A stretch of DNA of 64,000 nt from Tritrichomonas musculus (taxonomy: Eukaryota > Parabasalia > Tritrichomonadida > Tritrichomonadidae). The notes below the pieces were generated by a model. It did no database searches. It worked only from the letters and a program-made list of their open reading frames with translations, and was not told the origin of the DNA. The stretch spans positions 434,001 to 498,000 of the forward strand of contig JAPFFF010000040.1 in assembly GCA_039105265.1 (NCBI GenBank). Reading direction: 5' to 3'. The number at the start of each line of letters is the position of its first letter. The stretch's first letter is position 1. Below are positions 29,415 to 38,812 of the stretch, in pieces. Both the position numbers and the translations under genes were made by a program.

Positions 29415-29960
29415 TTAAAAATTGAATTGAAAAAAAGTACGATACATACAGCATTTTGAAGGCTTGTTAATGTGTGGGCCAAAATGGGAAGAGTTTTTGT
29501 TGTTTGGATGTATCTTAACATTGAATAAATACGAAGCTCCTTTACACCAGCCATCTTCTAGTTTCTCGAGTTTTGGAGGGATGACAATGCTACTTATTTT
29601 AGTCGATAAAAATGCATTTTTATGAATTATTTTCAATTCCGAGTCATCAGAAATCAAGATTGAATTTATATTGGCATTATTTTTGAATGATCCATTTCCA
29701 ATGCTGATAACAATAAATTTTTGGTCATTATTATTTATGGAACGTGGAATAAAAATATTTCCTTTTGATTTTGGAGAATAAGAAACTGATGCAGTAAAGT
29801 CATTTTTATTTAGTTTAAAAACAAGCCCATTTAAATATGTAAAAAAACATTATTTTATAAGAAATAATCGTTATGGCCAATATATGGTGTATATTCAATA
29901 AAGAACTTTGTAGAATCTTCAAATTCTTAAAGTAGCAAAAACTCTTTTTTTAATTATGAA
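29415..29960 (-). pseudogene. BspA-like LRR relic mixed with mariner fragments
   Basis: An 80-aa frame reads ELKIIHKNAFLSTKISSIVI and PPKLEKLEDGWCKGASYLFN, clear BspA-like leucine-rich repeats. An upstream stretch in another frame (SYSPKSKGNIFIPRSINNN) extends it to about 29830, and a further piece (EFEDSTKFFIEYTPYIGHND) reaches ~29940. The last ~40 bases (29452-29493) match pieces of the mariner transposase at 26293-26345 but in swapped order, so the LRR frame runs into transposon sequence. A broken surface/LRR gene. Confidence 0.6.
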
Positions 29961-30159
29961 TAAGAGCAACAAAAGAAAATAAGCAGTTGAAAATGCACTT
30001 TGAAAATATATTTCAGATTTCTGGGTCATCAAAATGGATCAAAGAATATTTTTGTTAAATTCTTAATCTTTGCTGTATAATGGAAAAGAAATTTATATAT
30101 GTTTTTTGAAAAAAAAAAAAAAAGAATTAAATTTTTTTTTTATTTTTTAAAAAATATAC

Positions 30160-30233
30160 AGCCTCCGGCGGGACTCGAACCCGCAACCCCAAGATTAAGA
30201 GTCTTATGCTCTAGCCGGTTGAGCTACGAAGGC
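30160..30233 (-). tRNA. tRNA-Lys (anticodon CTT)
   Basis: Read on the minus strand it starts GCCTTCGTAGCTC and ends CCCGCCGGAGGCT. The acceptor stem is 7 bp with one G-U, the D arm has GCTC/GAGC, the anticodon loop CTCTTAA carries CTT, and the T arm is GCGGG-TTCGAGT-CCCGC. No intron and no encoded CCA. The downstream T runs on the minus strand can serve as Pol III terminators. Confidence 0.95.
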
Positions 30234-30374
30234 TTTCATTGAAAAAAATATTTTATATTGTAAGTTTTGGTAGATACTTTACTCAATATGGTAATTTAGA
30301 ACAAAAAAAAAACATTTTTAAAAGAAAAAGAAATAGTAGATATATAATAAATAAAAATTGAAAATGCTGTTTAA

Positions 30375-33300
30375 TCATTTCTTCTTCTTTTCTTTCTTCT
30401 TCTTTTCTTTTTCTTTATCTTTATCCTTATCTTTGTCTTTCTTCTTCTTATCCTTATCCTTATCCTTCTTCTTCTTATCTTTATCAGAATCTTTCTTCTT
30501 CTTTTCATCTTTCTTCTTTGAATCATCTTTCTTCTTTGAATCATCTTTAGATTTAGGAGCTTCTTGTTCATCATTGTTTTCATTTTGTTGTTCATCATTA
30601 TTTTCTGGGGTTTCTTCTGCTTCCTTTTCTTTAGGCTTTTCTTCTTCTTTAGTTGCTCCAGAAGATTTTGTGGACTTCCTCTTCTTCTTATCTTTGGCTG
30701 GAGAAGAATCTGCTTCTTTCTTCTGTTCGTGTTTCGTAAATTGAATGAATCTTTCCATATTCTTTGTTCGAATAAGTTGGTAATTAATAACTGTATCACT
30801 CATTGAATAATCTGCATAAACCGAATTCTTGATAAACTGGTCCATAATAACAAGCAACTTAGTTCCTGGGTAGTCAATCTTTTTATTATCTCTAAAGTAT
30901 GAACTTCCAGCTTTAATTGTATTTACAAATTGATTGAAGAAATCGACATAAAAATCTTCTTTCTTGGCCTTCTTCTTTAATAATCCAAGTCCCAGCAAAG
31001 CATCAAGAACATTTGCAAGAAGATGCGAATTATCCAAAAATGCATCATGTGCAACAGAATATTTGAAAGAACACCAGTATGTTGTACTGAAAAGAGCAGC
31101 AAGCGTTTTAATGAATTTCGAATCTTCGAATATCTTGATATTATCTTTGAGCACCTCATCAATTCCACGCATAAGACCTTCATCTTGGTGTGGAAGTTGG
31201 TACTTTTGGTCAGTATATGGTTGGATCATTCTACGAAGTTGAATAACAGCACTCATATGCAACCATTGCTTGATAACAGCTTCGCTTTCAGGAGATGTCT
31301 TAATGATACATTTTTCACCTTTTTCACCTTTTTCACCTTTTTCACCATCTTTTTCAGTAGCATAAGAAATTTTGCTAACACTATTAATAAATTGCTTCAT
31401 TTGACTTGAAAATAGGCTGGCTAAATGTTTGTAAATACGTGTCAAACCTTGTGGACCGATAATCTTTTGCAAATGAGCAAATGCATTTGGCGTTAGATAT
31501 TGTAAAACTTCAGCATTTGTATCAGATATGAACATTTCGAGGGTATTTGAATAGTAAGCTTGTGGTAAAACATCTTTTGCAAGTTCTTCATATTTTGTCT
31601 TAAACATTTTAGCAACTGGTCCAATTTTATCGTCGACAACAGACATAAGAATCATATCTTCTTGAAGCTTTTCTTGGAAGTTCATAGATGCTGAATTACA
31701 AAAAATTTGATAAGCCCATTTAGCTGTTTGGAAGTTCTTGTAGAATTCAATTGGTGGGAGTTTATCTTCTTTTGCAAGAGATGAACGTAAAACATTATTT
31801 AATTCCTTTTGGAGTTCTTCTGAAAGATTATGCTCTTCTCCACAGATATTGAGAACACCAAGATTCCTGGCAAACATCATTATCTTTGACATTTTTTGAA
31901 TTGATTTGTATTCAACTTTATGCTTGCTCCTGTTAGCCATCAAAGATTCTTCACCTGCAACTTCTGGATGGTGAGAAAAGATATTGCGGAAAGACATTTG
32001 ATTGCGGTAATCTTTATAGCATTCTTCTTGTAAAGTCTTAAATTGAGTAACTATAATTTTATGTAGTAAAACTACATTATCTGTATATAACTTAGTGACT
32101 TTATCTTTGAGTTCTGGCAATTCAGAAAAGGCAGCTACATCATACTGAAGGTAGTGAAGGACGCCAATTGCAGAAATAGAGTAAAATGATGTTGATGATT
32201 TGAAATCATTGATGAGAGCACCAAGGCTGTCAATGTAAGCCCAATAACTTCTGATTTGGGAAATATTAAGAACAAGATCAAATGTTTCTTGATAGGCTGA
32301 AAGACGAAAACCTACACCTTGGATAAGATATAAAAGTGGAGTCAAGTGAGTTATACCGTGATTTGTGGAGTAGTTATTGAAATATTGGACAATAGATCTT
32401 ACAACAGATTGGCAAGGATATAGATCATAAATTTTTCCATTATCAAATTCAGCTATATCAACTGTACGAAGGGCAACAATGAGCTGCTCTATTTTCTCAA
32501 ATTGAAGTTTGGGGATTGTGAAAGAGTGAGCCAGAGTATCGAGATAGTTTGCATCGTATTCACGCAAGTTATAAAGGAAGAAACGTTGAACATCTGAAAT
32601 TGATCTTAAAAACTTGGTTATGAGGGAAAGATATTGGTATAAAAGTTCAGAAAGGTCTGAATGTATTGATTCAAGATTTGGCTTTCCTGTATGAATTCTA
32701 AAAGTGCTTTTAAGTTCATAGTTAGCATACCCGAGCAATGAAAGCAAAATTGGATATTTAAGGCAAAGCAACGAAGCATTAATGTCTGTAGCTGAATCAA
32801 ATTGAGAAAGTTGAAGTGCAATTCTTCGTTGACGGAGTTCGTTATCATTAGATTTTGATTTAAAGTTTCCTTCAACGTTATCAATGAAAGATGAGTTGAA
32901 ATCTGAGCCACGGCCTTTCACTTTTTTGAATAAGGCAAATACCTTGGATATATCAACATATAAATCGTTAACGAGCTCAACTACAACTTGTCTTGTAACA
33001 ATTTTACCAAACAATTTCAAAAATTCGGCGTCTTGAGCCAAAACATTCATGAAAATAAGACCGAACATTAAGAATGAGTCGCAAAGATCTGACAAATACA
33101 TCATACATAAATATTTGGTTTTGAAGAAAGTTTCTGTTGCTAATGATGGTTCGGATTTATCCATCAGATTAAGCATTTTCCATGGAAATGTAGTTGAATC
33201 ACCAAGGAGAAGGTTGAGCGATGGGACAATTGTCTTAAAAATGGCAATAAATCTGGTATGAAAGCTTTGAAGATCAGAAACAACTTGTTTTACTGTTGAG

Positions 33301-33893
33301 CGAGCATGAACCCACTCATCTAAAGATTTTGCATTGGGTTCAACTTTTTGGGTTATGGTATTGTAAGCTGTGCTGTAGTAAGTAATAAGTGGTCGAACAT
33401 CAGGCAAAAGGTATACAATAATATGTAGTTTAACGTAAATTGTTAAAAGATCGAGTATTGGCTTAACATAAAGGAAATTCCATGTGAAATCTTGATCTTT
33501 AGAATGATTGCAGAGATTTGATAAAGTTGAAAGAGCAGATTGTTGGAAAGCTCTGGCATGGCATAACACCGAATAAGGATAACGAAGCTTTTCACCAACT
33601 TCCATTGCTTTCTCTTTTCCTAAAGTAAATGTTCCTTTTTTCTTATCGACTTTAATAGGTTGGGTAAATTGTTGATAATCGCTATTCTTTAACAATCTGT
33701 GAGCTTTGTAAAGGCCACACAATAAGCGTTTTCCGTGTTCAATGAGATGGAGGGCCGTTTCAATTGTAATTTTTACATCAGCTGGTTCATCTTGCTCTGA
33801 TTTCTGGGACTCTTGCTCAGATTGCTCCTCCGACTTTTCTTCCTCACTCTTTTCTTCATTTGAGGATTTCTCGGAATCTTCAGAATCGCTCAT
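30375..33893 (-). CDS. NAP1/HEM-family protein (SCAR/WAVE complex subunit)
   Basis: 1172 aa, ATG at 33893. Collinear landmarks of NCKAP1/HEM proteins are seen: YLLPDVRPLITYYSTAYN near 160-180, the MYLSDLCDSFLMFGLIF stretch near 270, the NLREYDANYLDTLAHSF region near 465-485, and EVLQYLTPNAFAHLQKIIGP then QGLTRIYKHLASLFSSQMKQ near 840-880, like the L-x-x-L-G-P-Y-G region of NCKAP1. Length fits the ~1130-aa family. NAP1 pairs with SRA1/CYFIP in the pentameric complex that links Rac to Arp2/3 actin assembly, relevant to amoeboid adhesion. Unusual here are an acidic Ser/Glu N-terminus (1-45) and a Lys/Asp/Glu-only tail (~1075-1172). Assigned from pattern recall, not a search. Confidence 0.7.
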   Translation of the reverse strand: MSDSEDSEKSSNEEKSEEEKSEEQSEQESQKSEQDEPADVKITIETALHLIEHGKRLLCGLYKAHRLLKNSDYQQFTQPIKVDKKKGTFTLGKEKAMEVGEKLRYPYSVLCHARAFQQSALSTLSNLCNHSKDQDFTWNFLYVKPILDLLTIYVKLHIIVYLLPDVRPLITYYSTAYNTITQKVEPNAKSLDEWVHARSTVKQVVSDLQSFHTRFIAIFKTIVPSLNLLLGDSTTFPWKMLNLMDKSEPSLATETFFKTKYLCMMYLSDLCDSFLMFGLIFMNVLAQDAEFLKLFGKIVTRQVVVELVNDLYVDISKVFALFKKVKGRGSDFNSSFIDNVEGNFKSKSNDNELRQRRIALQLSQFDSATDINASLLCLKYPILLSLLGYANYELKSTFRIHTGKPNLESIHSDLSELLYQYLSLITKFLRSISDVQRFFLYNLREYDANYLDTLAHSFTIPKLQFEKIEQLIVALRTVDIAEFDNGKIYDLYPCQSVVRSIVQYFNNYSTNHGITHLTPLLYLIQGVGFRLSAYQETFDLVLNISQIRSYWAYIDSLGALINDFKSSTSFYSISAIGVLHYLQYDVAAFSELPELKDKVTKLYTDNVVLLHKIIVTQFKTLQEECYKDYRNQMSFRNIFSHHPEVAGEESLMANRSKHKVEYKSIQKMSKIMMFARNLGVLNICGEEHNLSEELQKELNNVLRSSLAKEDKLPPIEFYKNFQTAKWAYQIFCNSASMNFQEKLQEDMILMSVVDDKIGPVAKMFKTKYEELAKDVLPQAYYSNTLEMFISDTNAEVLQYLTPNAFAHLQKIIGPQGLTRIYKHLASLFSSQMKQFINSVSKISYATEKDGEKGEKGEKGEKCIIKTSPESEAVIKQWLHMSAVIQLRRMIQPYTDQKYQLPHQDEGLMRGIDEVLKDNIKIFEDSKFIKTLAALFSTTYWCSFKYSVAHDAFLDNSHLLANVLDALLGLGLLKKKAKKEDFYVDFFNQFVNTIKAGSSYFRDNKKIDYPGTKLLVIMDQFIKNSVYADYSMSDTVINYQLIRTKNMERFIQFTKHEQKKEADSSPAKDKKKRKSTKSSGATKEEEKPKEKEAEETPENNDEQQNENNDEQEAPKSKDDSKKKDDSKKKDEKKKKDSDKDKKKKDKDKDKKKKDKDKDKDKEKEKKKKEKKKK

Positions 33894-34396
33894 GTTTCAG
33901 TTATCAATAGAAAAATATAAGATTAATTTTTGAGAAGATTTATTCGTTATGAAAAAGTCAATTCGAAGATGAAATTTGAGTTTTATAATATTTTTATTAA
34001 CTTTCCATATAATTTAAAAAATAATGATAAATATAAATAATAATTAATTATTTTAATAATTAAATAATATATTAAAATAATATTATTAATTATTTTGAAA
34101 GATAACCTATATTTTTGTTTTTTTTATTTTTTTTGAAAAAAGAAAAATGAATTTAATCTCAAATTTTGTTAGAGCACATAGAAAAACCAATAAATATCAA
34201 GTGATATGAAAAATTTCGAACTGTTCACCAAATCTATTGATCTTTTTCAAACAAAATTTTAAGAAGTTTATCTCAATATAAAATTTCAAGATTATCCAAA
34301 TAATCCAAACTTTACATCGCTTTATCTTTCCAATTATTAAAATTGTTATCGATTCGTTATGAAATAAGTTTATCGAATTGAAATATTATCTATGGT
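33894..34396. other. Intergenic upstream of the NAP1-like gene
   Basis: Very AT-rich, with self-complementary TAATTATTT/AAATAATTA blocks around 34040-34100. No gene seen. Confidence 0.4.
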
Positions 34397-34496
34397 ATAT
34401 AGTGATGACTCGCATATTTTTTTTCAATTCGTCAACTTTTTTATCCATTAAAAACTTCAATTAACTATTACTTTTATGTACAAGTCATCACTATAT
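34397..34496. mobile_element. 100-bp MITE with 14-bp TIR
   Basis: ATATAGTGATGACT at 34397-34410 and its exact complement at 34483-34496 bound a 100-bp AT-rich segment. The TATA at each end allows a TA target duplication, suggesting a Tc1/mariner-type miniature element. Only one copy is seen in the window. Confidence 0.65.
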
Positions 34497-34641
34497 TTTT
34501 GATATCCGTTCTAATAATACCTACAAGTAAATCAAGAAATAATGCAGAAAATTACGCCCACTATCATCAATTTTTAATATTTATTAACAATATCATTGTT
34601 GTAAAAGCATTTTTTACTCCAAATCAATTATAATAAATCAA

Positions 34642-34982
34642 TTTAAGGGACCACTATCATATTTTTTTGTAAACATTTCAATATTGAAAAAACTCATAGA
34701 AAATAAAATTCAATGGTTATTATTTCGGAAAAAGTTTAAAACTTTAAAATTTCACCATTCCGATCATTTTTGTAAAATTTTTGCATCCTTTCAACTTTTA
34801 AATTTTTATTGAAAAAAGGGAATAGGCTTAAAAGAAGAATAGAAATAAATGATATATAATTTATATAATTTATATATACCAAAATATTGCAAAAATACTC
34901 AAGAAATAATTTTTTTTAAGTCAATTAATTTTGTGATAACTCATAGAATTTTCAACACAGAATTTGATAGTGGTCCCTTAAA
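34642..34982. mobile_element. 341-bp MITE, copy 1, with 8-bp TSD
   Basis: Bounded by TTTAAGGGACCACTATCA and its exact inverted copy. The exact 8-bp duplication TAAATCAA lies at 34634-34641 and 34983-34990. No coding potential. A second, near-identical copy lies 232 bp further on. Terminal TTAA would also allow a piggyBac-type reading, but the 8-bp flanking duplication argues otherwise for this copy. Confidence 0.9.
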
Positions 34983-35214
34983 TAAATCAAAAAAGTTATA
35001 AAACAAAAAATAAGTGTTTTGCATTATTTAGTACATTTTAGATTAAAAAATATTTTTATCAAAAACGTTTGGTAGACTTTATATAATGAAACTATATATA
35101 TTTTTCTTTTTTTTGGTTTCTTTTTTCTTTTTTTAATATTTTAGAGATCACACTAACAATCACAAATCTATAAGTTTTATGTAAAAAGACTATATATGCA
35201 AATTAATTTAAATT

Positions 35215-35554
35215 TTTAAGGGACCACTATCATATTTTTTTGTAAACATTTCAATATTGAGAAAACTCATAGAAAAGAAAATTCAATAGTTGTTATCTCG
35301 GAAAAAGTTTAAAACTTTAAAATTTCACCATTCCGATCATTTTTGTAAAATTTTTACTCCTTTCAACTTTTAAATTTTTATTGAAAAAAGGGAATAGGCT
35401 TAAAAGAAGAATAGAAATAAATGATATGTAATTTATATAATTTATATATACCAAAATATTGCAAAAATACTCAAGAAATAATTTTTTTTAAGTCAATTAA
35501 TTTTGTGATAACTCATAGAATTTTTAACATAGAATTTGATAGTGGTCCCTTAAA
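35215..35554. mobile_element. 340-bp MITE, copy 2
   Basis: Same family and same orientation as the element at 34642-34982, with only scattered single-base differences. It has the same inverted ends. The flanking duplication is less clear here because the site is AT-only; TAAATTT on both sides is possible. It ends about 200 bp before the ATG of the decarboxylase-TyrRS gene. Confidence 0.9.
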
Positions 35555-35757
35555 TAAATTTAATTTTTTTTTTTTTTTTTTTTTGAATGCTATTTTTTTT
35601 TATTTGGCATTTAAAGCAACATATTTTATCTTTTTCACCTATTTTGAAATAGAAAATTTTAAGATATTTATAGATTGAAATAATTCAACAAAAATTTTTT
35701 TATACAATAAAATTGAATATTCTTCAATCTAAAATCTCTCAATTTAGATATTTTAAA

Positions 35758-38106
35758 ATGTTTGCAAACACTAAATACTCTCCAGATGGTTTCAACATAT
35801 CTCAATATCAAACAGATTTAAAACAATTTTCTGACGAATATACTAACAAATCGATTCATTTTTATGATCCTAATTACGAAGGTCATATGTTGTGGGATGT
35901 ATCAAAGCCACATCTTGATGTATTAAATATAGCCCAAGCGCAAAATCAAAATAGTGTCGATGAAGAATGTTCACCATATGCATCTGAGCTTGAAAAGAAA
36001 TTTATTTCTGAATTAGCTTCAGATATCGGATATCCAAAAAAATCTTGGGGATATATTTCATCAGGTGGTACCATATCAAATCTAGCTGCATTATGGGTAG
36101 GTCGTAACAAACTCCGAAGTAAAGGCCGAGAAGCAAAATATATACTCATTGCCGATGATCACCATTACTCGATAGAAAAAGCATGCGACATTTTAGGTCT
36201 TGAAATAAAATCTCTTGAAGAAAATATTAACGTCTCACCGAAGCAAATCGCAGCAGTTGTTTGTATATGTGGAACTACAGAATGTGGCCGTGTTGATGAT
36301 ATTTTAAGATGGCGAAAATTTTGCGATGAACACGATATTCATCTTCACGCTGATGCAGCTTATGGCGGTTATTACATATATTGTAAAGATTCAGAATATC
36401 TTACTGATGATGAGAAAAAATGCCTTGAAAATTTGAAATTGGCTGATAGTATCACAATAGATCCACATAAAGTTGGCTATGCTCCTTATCCGGCTGGTGT
36501 ATTTCTCCTCAAAAATGAGCAAGACGTCATGTTCATTAATCCAACGCACAATGTCAAATATCTTGGTGTTATGAGTACATCTTTGTATACCATTGAAGGC
36601 AGTCGTTCAGGAGCCATTGCTGCATCATGTTATTTTGGCCATCATCAACTCCGACCACATTACCATTCAATTCTTGAAGCAAATTTAATTGGTTCGAAAA
36701 AGCTCATTGAAAAGATCCAACAGTCAAAAGAATTTGAATTATATAAAGTTCATGGGATGGCCCAAGTATGTTTTACATCGAAGAACCTTCCAATGAACTA
36801 TTTAATGAAAGTATTTTGTGATATTAAAAACCTCTCAAAAAGTCGAATTCAATTAGTTACCACAAATCTTGATGGCAAATATTATTTCAGGATTTGTGTA
36901 ATGAATCCTACCTTTAAAGACCACATTGACGAGTGGTGGTCCAAGTTCAACATTGAATTTGAAGACTATAAGAAAAAGTTCGAAATTTACGTTAAGGAAC
37001 GCACAGAAAAAATCATGTCAATTTCCATCTCAAAAAGTTCGGAAGAGGCAATTAGGGACCTCATTAAAACGGGCAAAAAGATAGTTGCTTATAACGGTTT
37101 TGAGCCAAGTGGGAGACTTCATATTGCACAAGCTGTCATAACCGTTCTCAACACAAAATTATTGTTAGAAAACGGTTGTCGTGTCATTATTTACATGGGC
37201 GATTTATTCGCCAAACTAAACCTGAAACTCGGCGGCGACATGGACAAAATAAGGACCGTTGGGATGTACATAATTGAAGTCTTTAAATCGCTTGGAATTC
37301 GAAACGTCCAAGACAAAACGGTTGATCCTTCTGACCTTCATTTTATATGGGCCTCTGAATTAATTGACAGTGACCCTAATTATTGGGGAAGGGTCCTTGA
37401 CATTTCAATGCGAACAAGAGATCAGACCGCAAAATCATGCATCGAAATCATGGGAATGAAACCTGGCGAGAAACTTTACGTATCGCAGTTTTTGTACCCT
37501 TGCATGCAAGTCGCCGATATCTTCGAAATGGACGTCGATATCGCCCAGCTTGGCGAGGATCAAAAATCAGGAATCGGACTAGCACAAGAGTACGCTAGAT
37601 CAATCAATAATTCAACTAGTCAAAAGCTGAAAATTCCGGTTTCATTGGAGCATCATTTGATACTTGGACTCGACGGCACTCAAAAGATGTCAAAATCAGA
37701 TCCGAAAAATGCAATCTTCGTTGACGACGAGCCTGACGAAATTAAGCAAAAAGTGCTGGACGCTGTCTGTAACGACAAAATCGACGGAAATCCAATCTTT
37801 GAATATATCAAGTTTTTGATCTTTCCTTGGTTCGGCTCTTTCGAATTTGACGGAAATGTGTATGATAGTGTCGATGGTGTTGTAAACGATTTCATTAAGT
37901 TTGATAAGAGGAAATTGAAAGAAACCGTCGCTGACTATTTCATTAGAATTCTCGAACCTGTCAAAAAACATTTCATTGAACATGAATTGAAAGATTTAAA
38001 GGAACTAGTTCTTTCTTACAAATCTTTGGCTATTAATAGAATACCAACTGAATCACCTGGCTTATTTTTGAAGGAAGGTGAACAAATAGATCAGAACAAA
38101 ACATAA
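35758..38106 (+). CDS. Fusion: tyrosine-decarboxylase-like PLP enzyme + tyrosyl-tRNA synthetase
   Basis: One uninterrupted frame of 782 aa from the first in-frame ATG (35758). Residues ~1-410 are a group II PLP decarboxylase: SSGGTISNLAALWVGRN, HADAAYGGY, and IDPHKVGYAPYPAG with the Schiff-base lysine at ~238. YTIEGSRSGAIAAS and the GHM stretch near the N-terminus resemble bacterial tyrosine decarboxylases. Residues ~420-782 are a class I TyrRS of the archaeal/eukaryotic kind: GFEPSGRLHIAQ (HIGH motif at 455), YPCMQVADIF, LGEDQ and KMSKS (from 643). No C-terminal EMAPII-like extension. Both halves keep their catalytic motifs. Methionine 420, just before the TyrRS part, may mark its ancestral start. 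Inferred roles: tyramine formation and tRNA-Tyr charging; the decarboxylase substrate is not proven. Confidence 0.9.
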   Translation: MFANTKYSPDGFNISQYQTDLKQFSDEYTNKSIHFYDPNYEGHMLWDVSKPHLDVLNIAQAQNQNSVDEECSPYASELEKKFISELASDIGYPKKSWGYISSGGTISNLAALWVGRNKLRSKGREAKYILIADDHHYSIEKACDILGLEIKSLEENINVSPKQIAAVVCICGTTECGRVDDILRWRKFCDEHDIHLHADAAYGGYYIYCKDSEYLTDDEKKCLENLKLADSITIDPHKVGYAPYPAGVFLLKNEQDVMFINPTHNVKYLGVMSTSLYTIEGSRSGAIAASCYFGHHQLRPHYHSILEANLIGSKKLIEKIQQSKEFELYKVHGMAQVCFTSKNLPMNYLMKVFCDIKNLSKSRIQLVTTNLDGKYYFRICVMNPTFKDHIDEWWSKFNIEFEDYKKKFEIYVKERTEKIMSISISKSSEEAIRDLIKTGKKIVAYNGFEPSGRLHIAQAVITVLNTKLLLENGCRVIIYMGDLFAKLNLKLGGDMDKIRTVGMYIIEVFKSLGIRNVQDKTVDPSDLHFIWASELIDSDPNYWGRVLDISMRTRDQTAKSCIEIMGMKPGEKLYVSQFLYPCMQVADIFEMDVDIAQLGEDQKSGIGLAQEYARSINNSTSQKLKIPVSLEHHLILGLDGTQKMSKSDPKNAIFVDDEPDEIKQKVLDAVCNDKIDGNPIFEYIKFLIFPWFGSFEFDGNVYDSVDGVVNDFIKFDKRKLKETVADYFIRILEPVKKHFIEHELKDLKELVLSYKSLAINRIPTESPGLFLKEGEQIDQNKT

Positions 38107-38333
38107 ATGAACATTAGTTAAATATTATTCATTTAATCTTTTTTTTTTTTTTTTTTTTTTTTTAAAACTAGCATTAAACTGTAAATTAAATTCACAGTTT
38201 ATACATTCAATTCCTGATAAAATAATTGTTCCTGTTAGAAATGAACAAAAATTAAATATATCTTCAAATATTACAAGGAAAATCAGAGATCCAATGGGAT
38301 AATAAGAATATATTAAATATTTAAATTTATACT
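38107..38333. other. 3' flank of the fusion gene
   Basis: Holds a run of about 25 T near 38139-38163 and AT-rich spacer. Nothing else is recognised before the mobile element. Confidence 0.4.
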
Positions 38334-38812
38334 TAGACTTGTTATTTTGAGAATCGATATCAAAAACGTCACTTTTTTTGCATCTGATACTCGATTATCA
38401 GTTTAAAAATCTGATATCGAGATTATCGATTATCAAGATATCAGATATGAAATGTGATATAAAAATAATTGTAAACTTGATATCAATTACCGAGATCTCG
38501 AGATCTCAAACAGATTTATCTTCTTTTATGATTGGTATTTGTGATTTTATAATATTTAAAAATAAATAATATAATGTATTGATGTATATTTTAAGATTAA
38601 AATCAAAAAATACATTCTTTTTTATGAAATATTTGAGATTAAAATACGATCATATATTTATCAAAAAGTTTAATTGAAAATTCTGATATCAAAAGCTGAG
38701 AAAAAAAATTCTCGATCTCTGAAATCGATCTCGAGAATCTGTGCATAATTATGTATCGATATCAAAAAGTCAATCAATTATCGATCTCGAGAATCGGAGA
38801 ATAACAAGTCTA
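38334..38812. mobile_element. 479-bp element rich in GATATC/TCTCGAG, with 8-bp TSD
   Basis: Ends with perfect 13-bp inverted repeats TAGACTTGTTATT. The exact 8-bp duplication TTTATACT lies at 38326-38333 and 38813-38820. The interior carries many copies of GATATC, ATCGA and CTCGAGA, in both orientations near the ends. No coding capacity. The TAG terminus and 8-bp duplication fit a non-autonomous hAT. A decayed relative lies at 54.1-54.6 kb and a fragment at 2.85 kb. Confidence 0.88.

Noticed and set aside
34642-34982. Reading the 341-bp elements as piggyBac MITEs because of terminal TTAA
   Set aside because: Copy 1 has an exact 8-bp duplication outside the TTTAAGGG ends, which fits an 8-bp-duplication superfamily better.
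35421-35678. Open frame starting inside MITE copy 2
   Set aside because: It crosses the element end and a T tract, and is explained by chance in AT-rich DNA.
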